A DNA stretch of 12,940 nt from DASXBA01 sp046729895 (GTDB taxonomy: Bacteria > Actinomycetota > Thermoleophilia > Solirubrobacterales > Thermoleophilaceae). The translations under genes and the position numbers were made by a program. The DNA lies in contig JBKPHP010000222.1 of assembly GCA_046729895.1 (NCBI GenBank), positions 1-12,940 on the forward strand. Reading direction: 5' to 3'. Position 1 is the first letter of the stretch, and every line of letters starts with the position of its first letter. Below the pieces are notes generated by a model, which made no database searches, was not told where the DNA came from, and was given only the letters and a program-made list of their open reading frames with translations. Shown piece by piece: positions 6,975-12,762 of this stretch.

Positions 6975-8332
6975 GGGACGCCGTGCCCGAGGGCGAGCTC
7001 AAGGTGGAGACGGTCAAGCTCGATCTGCCGGCGCTCGCTGGGGCGTTTGGCCGGCGGCTGCACGAGGCCGGCGTGCCGATGACCGCCGAGCGCGAGGCGC
7101 GCTTCGCGCAGGCGCTCACCGTGGTGCGGCCCGTCTCGCGTCGGCGCCTGTACTGGACCGCGCGGGCGACGCTCGTGTCCGACGCGACGCAGGTCAAGGC
7201 CTTCGACGCCGTCTTCTTGTCCGTGTTCGGCTCGCGCGACGATCGCCGGCAAGCCGAGCCCGAGGAAGCACGTAGCGTCCCGGCGCCACCGGACCAGCGA
7301 CGGGCCGCGGACCATCGGAGCACCGCGTCCGAGTCGACGGTTCCGCATCCGCTGGGGGGCGCCGCGTCTCCGGACGCCTTCGGCGAGGGCGCGGACGAGG
7401 ACGGGCACGAGGCCGCGGTGCCCATGGCGGCCAGCGACGAGGAGCGGCTGCGCAGCAAGCGCTTCGACGCCCTCGCGCCCGACGAGCTCGCGCGGCTGTA
7501 CCGGCTGATGACGCGCCTCGAGGTCGCCACTCCGGTTCGCCGGACGCGGCGCTCGGAGCGCCACCGGCGCGGCCGCCGGATGGACATGCGGCGCACGCTG
7601 CGGGGCAGCATGCGCACCGCGGGCGATCCGATTCGGCTCACCCGCAGGCGGCGCCGCGTGGTCCCCCGCCGCATCGTGATGCTGTGCGACATCTCGGGCT
7701 CGATGGAGCCTTACGCTCGCGCGTACCTGCAGTTCCTCACGTGCGCCGCGGGCAGCGGCCCGAAAGCCGAGGCGTTCGTGTTCGCCACGCGCCTGACCCG
7801 CGTGACGCGCGCGCTCGCGACGCGCAGCCCGTCGCAGGCGATCCAAAGGGCCGCGGCCGCGGCGCCCGACTGGTCCAGCGGAACCCGCATCGGCAAGGCG
7901 CTGCGCGAATTCAACGACCGGCACGGACGTCGCGGGATGGCCCGCGGCGCCGTGATCGTGATCATCTCCGACGGCTGGGAGTGCGGCGATCCGGCCGTGG
8001 TGGACCGTGAGATGCAGCGGCTGGCGCGGCTGGCCTACCGCATCGTGTGGGTCAACCCGCGGGTCCGCGCCAGGGGCTTTTCGCCGCGGGCGGGTGGCAT
8101 GGCGGCGGCGCTCGAGCACTGCGATGCACTCGTGAGCGGCCACAGCCTCGACGCCCTCGACGAGGTGGCCGACGCGATCCGCGCCGAGCACGGGACCGTC
8201 GCGCCGTGGCCCGCGCCCGAGGACAGCGAGGAGCCGTGGCCGAGCGCCACACCCGTGACTGGAAGCTCGGTCGCGATGCCCAGCGGGTACGGCCCGAGCC
8301 GGGGCAAGACCACGCCGGGGTGGACGCCATGA
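6971..8332 (+). CDS. coxE: von Willebrand factor A domain protein CoxE, partner of CoxD
   Basis: A 453-residue VWA protein, thought to work with CoxD in maturing the Mo-Cu site. The N-terminal helical region (about 1-85, RRRLYWTARATLV) and the basic block RRTRRSERHRRGRR (about residue 190-205) are typical of the CoxE/MadC family. The VWA metal site is complete: DISGS at 240-244, Thr305 in SSGTRIG, and Asp334 in IIISDGWECGD. Between them and the N-terminus, residues about 92-160 are a long acidic, Pro/Ala-rich linker with little conserved content. This makes the protein longer than many CoxE proteins of about 400 residues. It starts at GTG 6971 in the GTGA overlap with coxD; GTG 6983 is an alternative. 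It ends in an ATGA overlap with the next gene. Confidence 0.94.
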   Translation: MRDAVPEGELKVETVKLDLPALAGAFGRRLHEAGVPMTAEREARFAQALTVVRPVSRRRLYWTARATLVSDATQVKAFDAVFLSVFGSRDDRRQAEPEEARSVPAPPDQRRAADHRSTASESTVPHPLGGAASPDAFGEGADEDGHEAAVPMAASDEERLRSKRFDALAPDELARLYRLMTRLEVATPVRRTRRSERHRRGRRMDMRRTLRGSMRTAGDPIRLTRRRRRVVPRRIVMLCDISGSMEPYARAYLQFLTCAAGSGPKAEAFVFATRLTRVTRALATRSPSQAIQRAAAAAPDWSSGTRIGKALREFNDRHGRRGMARGAVIVIISDGWECGDPAVVDREMQRLARLAYRIVWVNPRVRARGFSPRAGGMAAALEHCDALVSGHSLDALDEVADAIRAEHGTVAPWPAPEDSEEPWPSATPVTGSSVAMPSGYGPSRGKTTPGWTP

Positions 8333-8517
8333 GCGACGCGCCGAAGAAGATCTGCATCTATCCGGGATGCGAGCGTCCGGCGGTCCCGCCGCACGCGCTG
8401 GGCGGACCGCAGCCAAGCTTTTGCGACCTCGAGGAGCACAACGCCCTGACGGCCCACCAGGAGCGCCTGCGCCTCGAACGAGAGGCCTCGTCGACAGGGA
8501 GGTCGGGCCGTGACTGA
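8329..8517 (+). CDS. 62-aa putative zinc-binding protein (hypothetical)
   Basis: A very small protein between coxE and the CoxL-like fragment, not recognised as a named family. It starts at ATG 8329 in a 4-nt overlap with coxE. Cys9, Cys14 and Cys32 with His37 or His43 (CIYPGC, SFC, EEHNALTAH) form a plausible single zinc- or other metal-binding knuckle (C-x4-C-x17-C-x4-H). A charged helix follows (HQERLRLEREAS). The compact Pro-rich middle (ERPAVPPHALGGPQP) joins the halves. It overlaps the next start codon by 8 nt, which argues that it is translated as part of the operon. A role in metal handling or protein contact during cofactor assembly is possible but inferred from position only. Confidence 0.75.
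   Translation: MSDAPKKICIYPGCERPAVPPHALGGPQPSFCDLEEHNALTAHQERLRLEREASSTGRSGRD
8496..8502 (+). promoter_or_regulatory. ribosome binding site for the CoxL-like fragment gene
   Basis: AGGGAGG lies 7 nt before GTG 8510. It decides the start of the next frame and indicates that the fragment is deliberately translated rather than being a passive remnant. Confidence 0.6.
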
Positions 8518-8965
8518 CCGGGCATACCGAGCGGTCTTCCTGCGTGTGCACCCGACCGGCAAGATGGTGCTCAGCCTCACCACCGAGCCCGACGGCAACG
8601 AGGAGGAGTACGCGCAGCTGGTCGCCGACGGCCTCGGCGTTCCGGCGCTCGACGTCAAGGTCGTACCCGCGGACACGAACCGGTTCGGCACGGGCCACGG
8701 CTTCAACACGAGCCCCTCCAATGGCACGCGGGCGGCGATCGCGAGCGCGACCGGCAAGATCCGAGCCAAGGCGCAGCTCCTCGCCGGCGCCGCGCTCGAT
8801 ACCTCCGCCGAGGACCTCGAGTGGAACAACGGCGCCTTCGTCAGCGGAGACGAAGCCGCGCGGAGGCAGACGATCGCCGACATCGCCCTGTACGCTCACG
8901 GCTCGGGGCCCCTGCCCCCCGGCGTCGAGGGTGGTCTCGACGCCCAGACCGTCTACGCCGACTGA
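8510..8965 (+). CDS. stand-alone CoxL-like Mo-cofactor domain fragment
   Basis: A 151-residue protein whose whole length aligns by eye, almost without gaps, with residues about 491-634 of the CoxL in this operon. Shared landmarks are RVHPxGK at the start, KxRxKAxLLA in the middle, and LPxGxEGGLDAQxxY at the end. By eye roughly four residues in ten match. The cofactor-binding QGQGHE is replaced by EPDGNEE, and there is no AYRCSFR loop, no catalytic Glu region and no hammerhead domain, so it cannot be a CO dehydrogenase by itself. It stops where CoxL would continue with its last 160 residues. GTG 8510 has a good ribosome site, and the frame is open with normal codon use. It could be a decayed paralogue or a repurposed subunit or chaperone. 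Confidence 0.8.
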   Translation: MTDRAYRAVFLRVHPTGKMVLSLTTEPDGNEEEYAQLVADGLGVPALDVKVVPADTNRFGTGHGFNTSPSNGTRAAIASATGKIRAKAQLLAGAALDTSAEDLEWNNGAFVSGDEAARRQTIADIALYAHGSGPLPPGVEGGLDAQTVYAD

Positions 8966-8976
8966 CCGGCCCGCAG

Positions 8977-9525
8977 ATGCCGATCCACCCCGGTTCGTAC
9001 ACCCTGGGACCCGACGAAGCCACGCTCACTGTCAGGACGAGAAGGGCGGGCGCGGCGGCAAAGGCAGGCCACGACCTCGACATCGAGGTGACGTCTTGGA
9101 ACGCGACCCTCGACCTTGGCGACGGGCCGGGCGAGGCTGCGATCGCGCTGACGGCCGACGGCCGGTCACTACGGGTGCGCGAGGGCACCGGCGGCATGCA
9201 GGAGCTGGGCGACGAGGAGAAGGCGAGCATCGAGCAGACGATCAACGACGAGATCCTTCGCGGTGGCACCATCGAGTTCCACTCGAGCAGCGTCCAGGTC
9301 GGGCGCGACGGCGGCCTGAGAGTGGAGGGCGACCTCGATCTGGTCGGCGCCCGCCACCCGATCGCGTTCGAGCTGAGCGTCGGCGAGGAGGGGCGCCTCA
9401 TGGGCAGCGCCCGGCTCAGGCAGACAGACTGGGGGATGCAGCCCTACACGGCGCTGTTCGGGACGCTCAAGGTCGCCGACGAGGTCGAGGTCGCAATCGA
9501 TGCGAGGCTGCCCCTCCGTGAGTGA
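8977..9525 (+). CDS. YceI-like lipocalin-fold protein, cytoplasmic form
   Basis: A 182-residue protein with the YceI layout. It starts with GSYTLGPDEATLTVRTRR (residues 6-23), then alternating beta strands to the end. Typical late features are EFHSSSV, then GLRVEGDLDLVGARHPIAFE, then SARLRQTDWGMQPYTALFG and VADEVEVAIDARL. YceI-family proteins form a beta-barrel that binds isoprenoid or other long lipids; most are exported. This one begins MPIHPGSY with no signal peptide, so it should stay in the cytoplasm. It lies between the CoxL-like fragment (11 bp gap) and coxG (32 bp gap). A role in holding quinone or another lipid for CO dehydrogenase would fit the neighbours but is inference. Family assignment is fairly firm, function weak. 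Confidence 0.82.
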   Translation: MPIHPGSYTLGPDEATLTVRTRRAGAAAKAGHDLDIEVTSWNATLDLGDGPGEAAIALTADGRSLRVREGTGGMQELGDEEKASIEQTINDEILRGGTIEFHSSSVQVGRDGGLRVEGDLDLVGARHPIAFELSVGEEGRLMGSARLRQTDWGMQPYTALFGTLKVADEVEVAIDARLPLRE

Positions 9526-9557
9526 CGCCCATCGAATGAGCAAAAGGAGAGATCACA

Positions 9558-9986
9558 GTGGTTGAGCTCGACCATTCGTTCTCGAGCGGGAACCCGACGG
9601 ACTACAACTGGGAGGCGATCCTCGACCTCGATCGGGTGATCCCGTGTGTCGAGGGCGGCAGGGTGGTGGAACGTACGAGCCCGACGATGGCCAAGGCGGA
9701 GATCAAGGTCAAGATGGGCGCGATGTCGATGACCTTCGCCGGCACCGTAGAGGTGATCGAGCAGGACGAAGACGACCATCGCGTGGTGCTGCAGGTCAAG
9801 TCCCGGGAGATCGGCGGGCAGGGCTTCGCCAACGCCGACGTCGCGTTCGCGCTCTCGGACGGCGGGGGGACCATCCACACCGCCGCGCAAATCACCGGCA
9901 AGGCCGCCTCGATGGGCGAGGGCGTCGTGATCAGCGTGCTGGACGGGCTGATCAACGACTTCACCCGGAAGCTGGCGGAGATCTGA
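9558..9986 (+). CDS. coxG: CoxG-type SRPBCC-fold protein, core domain only
   Basis: A 142-residue member of the CO dehydrogenase subunit G family. The family signature runs through the protein: AILDLDRVIPCVEGG (residues 20-34), then KAEIKVKMGAMSMTFAGTVEV, then IGGQGFANADVAF and ITGKAASMGEGVV. CoxG proteins have a hydrophobic pocket. In mycobacteria CoxG has been reported to bind menaquinone and carry it between membrane and CO dehydrogenase. Many CoxG proteins are longer, with a C-terminal tail that attaches to the membrane. This one stops right after the core domain (INDFTRKLAEI), so it is probably soluble. GTG 9558 follows AAGGAGAG (9544-9551), the clearest ribosome site in this part of the operon. 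Confidence 0.92.
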   Translation: MVELDHSFSSGNPTDYNWEAILDLDRVIPCVEGGRVVERTSPTMAKAEIKVKMGAMSMTFAGTVEVIEQDEDDHRVVLQVKSREIGGQGFANADVAFALSDGGGTIHTAAQITGKAASMGEGVVISVLDGLINDFTRKLAEI

Positions 9987-9999
9987 GGCATCGCCGACG

Positions 10000-10242
10000 G
10001 TGGCCCGCATCACGATGAGACAGATCCGTGAAGGCGAGGTTCCGTTCGACGGCGGCACCGCGGTCCAGGAGGACGCCGATCGGCCGGTCTTCAACGGCAA
10101 CGGGCCGAACGACTACGTGTGCGTCGAGTGCGGAAATGTCCTGGCGGCCGGGATGGATCCCCAGTACATGACGAAGAAGGTCCGCGTGCGCTGCGCCCGC
10201 TGCCGGACGGTCAACGTGGCGATCACCGACGAGTCGGCGTGA
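10000..10242 (+). CDS. 80-aa zinc-ribbon protein (hypothetical)
   Basis: A small protein with two CxxC pairs, Cys41/Cys44 (CVECG) and Cys65/Cys68 (CARCR), separated by 20 residues. This is a classical zinc ribbon. The N-terminal 38 residues are polar with no evident fold, apart from FDGGTAVQEDADRPVFNG. It starts at GTG 10000; ATG 10015 is an in-frame alternative, and neither has a strong ribosome site. It follows coxG by 13 bp, and its stop overlaps the next small frame (TGATG, 10240-10244). The family was not recognised. It may bind nucleic acid or a partner protein, or act as a metal handler for the neighbouring maturation proteins. Confidence 0.72.
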   Translation: MARITMRQIREGEVPFDGGTAVQEDADRPVFNGNGPNDYVCVECGNVLAAGMDPQYMTKKVRVRCARCRTVNVAITDESA

Positions 10243-10409
10243 TGCTGGTTTGGGGGCGGTCGGCCGCCCCCAAACCGCCCGCTTGGGCGGCAGCCTTGCG
10301 CTGCCCCCAAACGGCCATCGAGAAGCATCCGATCGAGGGTCGGGTGCACGGCGGGCTCGCCGATGGCGTCTGGGATGCTATGCGCGGAAAGACGGGGTCA
10401 TCGCGATGA
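10242..10409 (+). CDS. 55-codon frame with a CoxL-like HGGLADG motif (possible coxL remnant)
   Basis: This short frame fills what would otherwise be a 163-bp gap. ATG 10242 overlaps the zinc-ribbon stop (TGATG), and its TGA (10407-10409) overlaps the coxF start (ATGA). The second half, HPIEGRVHGGLADGVWDAM (from 10326), resembles CoxL residues 676-693, where this operon's CoxL reads VDGQIHGGLAEGIGIAL. In true family members this loop follows INP and lies near the cofactor. The first half is low-complexity coding (APKPPAWAAALR) across a strong RNA hairpin and matches nothing. It is either the tail end of a broken coxL paralogue whose earlier part is the fragment at 8510-8965, or a real tiny gene coupling translation to coxF. 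Translation is unproven. Confidence 0.4.
   Translation: MLVWGRSAAPKPPAWAAALRCPQTAIEKHPIEGRVHGGLADGVWDAMRGKTGSSR
10247..10312 (+). repeat. strong hairpin cluster with three copies of a GTTTGGGGGC element
   Basis: GGTTTGGGGGCGG (10247-10259) and CCGCCCCCAAACC (10264-10276) form a perfect 13-bp stem with a 4-nt loop. A second 6-bp stem, CCGCCC (10275-10280) with GGGCGG (10285-10290), shares two bases with the first. The strand GCCCCCAAAC occurs again at 10303-10312, so the upstream GTTTGGGGGC (10248-10257) could pair with either downstream copy. No U-run follows, so it is not a standard intrinsic terminator. It sits before coxF inside the operon and may act as an attenuator, a processing site or a stability element. 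It may also be scar sequence of a rearrangement. Confidence 0.7.
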
Positions 10410-11323
10410 TCAAGGGCGACCTGGTCAAGCACGCCGAGCGGCTGCTCGCTTCCCGCGAGCAATTCGTTCTTGCCACCGTGGTGCGCGCGGCCGCCCCCAC
10501 CAGCGTGCGCCCCGGCGACTCCGCTCTCGTGCTCGCCGACGGAACCATCGAGGGCTTCGTCGGCGGCGCGTGCGCTCAGGCATCTGTGCGGCTGCACGCC
10601 GTCCGGGCGATGGAGACAGGCGAGGCGCTCCTGCTCAGGCTGGCGCCGGGCGCTTCGTCCCCCGAGGACGACCCGGTGGCGCAGGACAGCGTCGTGGTCG
10701 TGAACAACCCGTGCCTGAGCGGCGGCGCGCTCGAGATCTTCCTCGAGCCGCAGCTTCCGCCGCCGCGCGTGGTCGTCGCTGGCGACACACCAATCGCGCG
10801 GGCGCTCGAGGATGTCGCGCGAGCAGCCGGATTCGACGTCGTGCGAGGCGACCCGAGCGAAGTTCTGCCGCGCCCGGCCGATGCCGCGATGATCGTCGCC
10901 TCGCACGGGACCGACGAGGAGATCGCACTCACCCGAGCGCTCGAGGCAGGCGTCGGGTACGTCGGGCTCGTCGCCAGCGACGTGCGCGGCAACGCCGTCC
11001 GCGAGGCGCTCGACGTCTCCGACGCATTGCGAGCCGAGCTCCACACACCCGCCGGGCTCGACATCGGGGCGCATACGCCGTCGGAGGTCGCCATCTCCAT
11101 CCTCGCGCACATCGTCACGAACCGTACGCCTAGCCCGGCGGGCACCGAGCCGCAGCCGGGCGAGCGCCCATCGACCGCGATCGACCCCGTCTGTGGGATG
11201 GAGGTGGTCGCCACCGACGCGACGATCCACCTCGACGCGGACGGTAGACGCGTCTACTTCTGCTGTGAGGGGTGCCGCTCGAGGTACGTCGAGCAGCATG
11301 CCGACGATGTCGCCGGACGCTAG
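10406..11323 (+). CDS. coxF: XdhC/CoxF-family Mo-cofactor maturation protein with C-terminal YHS domain
   Basis: A 305-residue fusion. Residues 1-100 match the XdhC/CoxI N-terminal domain (FVLATVVRAAAPTSVRPGDSALV, then EGFVGGACAQASV). Residues about 115-235 are the Rossmann-like XdhC half (PRVVVAGDTPIARAL, then ASHGTDEEIALTRAL and LDIGAHTPSEVAISI). A Pro/Gly linker leads to a YHS domain at 260-305: DPVCGM (Cys263), then YFCCEGCRSRY (Cys286, Cys287, Cys290). XdhC proteins bind molybdopterin cofactor and help sulfurate it before insertion. YHS domains bind heavy metals including copper. A fusion of the two beside form I coxL suits delivery to a Cu-S-Mo site, which is inference. ATG 10406 lies in an ATGA overlap. 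Its 3' end overlaps the next gene. Confidence 0.92.
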   Translation: MIKGDLVKHAERLLASREQFVLATVVRAAAPTSVRPGDSALVLADGTIEGFVGGACAQASVRLHAVRAMETGEALLLRLAPGASSPEDDPVAQDSVVVVNNPCLSGGALEIFLEPQLPPPRVVVAGDTPIARALEDVARAAGFDVVRGDPSEVLPRPADAAMIVASHGTDEEIALTRALEAGVGYVGLVASDVRGNAVREALDVSDALRAELHTPAGLDIGAHTPSEVAISILAHIVTNRTPSPAGTEPQPGERPSTAIDPVCGMEVVATDATIHLDADGRRVYFCCEGCRSRYVEQHADDVAGR

Positions 11324-11939
11324 CGCACGCGTCACCGGGCTCGTTCTCGCCGCCGGCGGGTCGCAGCGGCTGGGGCAACCCAAGCAACTCCTGCCCTACG
11401 GGGACGCGACGCTGCTCGACCACACGCTCGACACCGCGCGAGCGTGCGGCTTCGATCAGCTGATCTGCGTCATCGGTGGCGGGGCGGATCCGATCCGCTA
11501 CGTGGTCGATTTCTCGGACGCCGACGTCGTCGAGAACGACGATTTCGGCAGCGGCTGCTCGTCGTCGATTGCGGCAGCGCTGCAGGCGGTCGACCCCCGC
11601 TCGGCGACCCTCGTGCTGATGCTCGGGGATCAGCCGGGGGTGACGCCGGCAACGGTGACGGCGCTGTTGGCGGCGCGCGGCGACGCGCCGCTCGCCGTCT
11701 GCCGCTACGAGGATGGGCGCGGCCACCCGCTGGCGTTCGCGCGCAGCACTTTCCCCGATCTCCAGGCCTTGCACGGGGACAAGGGCGTCTGGAAGCTCCT
11801 CGACCGATGCGCGAGCGAGGTCGTCGACGTGCCGGTGCCAGGCGGCATCCCGCTTGATGTCGACACGTGGGAGGACTATCACGCGGTACTCGGCGCGCGG
11901 CGTGACGGCGGGGACACACTAGGCCGCCGGTCTACCTGA
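11298..11939 (+). CDS. mocA: MocA-type molybdenum cofactor cytidylyltransferase
   Basis: A 213-residue nucleotidyltransferase that would join CMP from CTP to molybdopterin, giving the MCD form that CO dehydrogenase uses. The N-terminal signature LAAGGSQRLGQPKQLLPYG spans residues 17-35, with the phosphate-binding loop and Lys29. The metal-binding DQP at 111-113 (MLGDQPGVTP) and the late motif GHPLAFA match the MocA/MobA-like family; DQPGV with GHP leans to MocA. The family is about 190-210 residues. Start ATG 11298 or ATG 11307; both overlap the coxF end (TAG 11323), by 26 or 17 nt. It is the last gene of the operon, and its final 8 bp overlap the convergent minus-strand gene, leaving no room for a terminator between them. 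Confidence 0.92.
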   Translation: MPTMSPDASARVTGLVLAAGGSQRLGQPKQLLPYGDATLLDHTLDTARACGFDQLICVIGGGADPIRYVVDFSDADVVENDDFGSGCSSSIAAALQAVDPRSATLVLMLGDQPGVTPATVTALLAARGDAPLAVCRYEDGRGHPLAFARSTFPDLQALHGDKGVWKLLDRCASEVVDVPVPGGIPLDVDTWEDYHAVLGARRDGGDTLGRRST

Positions 11940-12762
11940 CGCCCTGCGAATCCTGCGCAGACAAGAACTCGTCGAGCGTCATGGGCGGGTGCCCGGCCAG
12001 TCGCTCGACCGCGTCCGTGACCACCTCCATTTCCCCGGTCGCGATCGCGGCGTAGCTGGTCACCCAGCCCTCGATCTCCCATCCGGGGGCGCCGGTCGGG
12101 GCGCGGGAGGCTCGCGCCTCCTCGAGCGTCTCCTCGACGTACGAGGCCCCCATGCGCTCCGCGATCTCCGCCATCGTGAGAGCGACCGGGCCGGTCAGGT
12201 CGTACGTGCGGCCGTCGTGCTCGCCTCCAGCGAGCAGCACCGCCACCGCCGCGTCGGCCAGGTCCTCACGGGCCACCGGCGCGATCCGACCGCCGCCCGC
12301 AGGGCCCCGGATGACCCCGTCGGAGACCAGCAGCGGCATGTAGTCGAGGTACATGCTCGAGCGCAAGAAGGTGAACGGCAGTCCGCTCTCGCGGATGTGC
12401 TCTTCGGTGTGGAAGTGATCACGCGCGAACGTGAAGGTGGCGTCCGGAGCGGCGCCGAGGTACGAGACGTAGACGATCCGGCCCGCGCCGGCGGCCACCG
12501 CGGCATCGACCGCGGCCCTGTGCAGCGACACGCGCTCCGGGTGCTCGCCGGCTGAGACGAGGTACACGCTCTCCGCGCCCTCCAGACCCGTCCGCATCGC
12601 CTCGGTGTCAGCGTAGTCGGGGGCCTGCGCCACCTCGGCGCCGGGCAGGTCCGGCGCCCGAGACCGGTCTCGGACCACCAGCCGTTGCGGGACTCCGTGC
12701 GAGGCGAGCCGCGCGGCGACCCGGCCGCCCAGCTCCCCCGTCGCACCGGTGACCGCGATCAC
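11932..12762 (-). CDS. NmrA/QorB-like NAD(P)-binding protein
   Basis: A 276-residue atypical short-chain dehydrogenase on the opposite strand. The N-terminus VIAVTGATGELGGRV (GATGELG at 6-12) is the NAD(P)-binding loop. It is followed by LVVRDRSR, the usual NADP-favouring basic cluster after strand 2, and by GRIVYVSYLGAAPDA, FTFLRSSMYLDYM and a late YDLTGPVALTMAEIAERMG. This matches NmrA-like proteins and the quinone oxidoreductase QorB group. Some of these reduce quinones and others act as redox sensors, so the activity is open. The start is GTG 12762, overlapping the stop of the upstream gene (GTGA), so the two form a small operon. It ends TAG at 11934-11932, tail to tail with mocA. There is no evidence that it takes part in CO oxidation. 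Confidence 0.9.
   Translation of the reverse strand: MIAVTGATGELGGRVAARLASHGVPQRLVVRDRSRAPDLPGAEVAQAPDYADTEAMRTGLEGAESVYLVSAGEHPERVSLHRAAVDAAVAAGAGRIVYVSYLGAAPDATFTFARDHFHTEEHIRESGLPFTFLRSSMYLDYMPLLVSDGVIRGPAGGGRIAPVAREDLADAAVAVLLAGGEHDGRTYDLTGPVALTMAEIAERMGASYVEETLEEARASRAPTGAPGWEIEGWVTSYAAIATGEMEVVTDAVERLAGHPPMTLDEFLSAQDSQGVR

Noticed and set aside
6950..8899. A long open frame on the minus strand opposite coxE and its neighbours
   Set aside because: Its translation is Arg/Gly/Ala-rich with no domain, and it lies antisense to a clear VWA protein. Such frames are expected in DNA with high third-position GC.
10247..10290. Hairpin as an intrinsic transcription terminator
   Set aside because: No U-run follows, and coxF and mocA, which are needed for the same enzyme, lie downstream on the same strand.
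8510..10409. The two CoxL-like pieces as one gene broken by a sequencing error
   Set aside because: About 1.35 kb with three intact genes in sensible frames separates them, which a base-calling error cannot produce.
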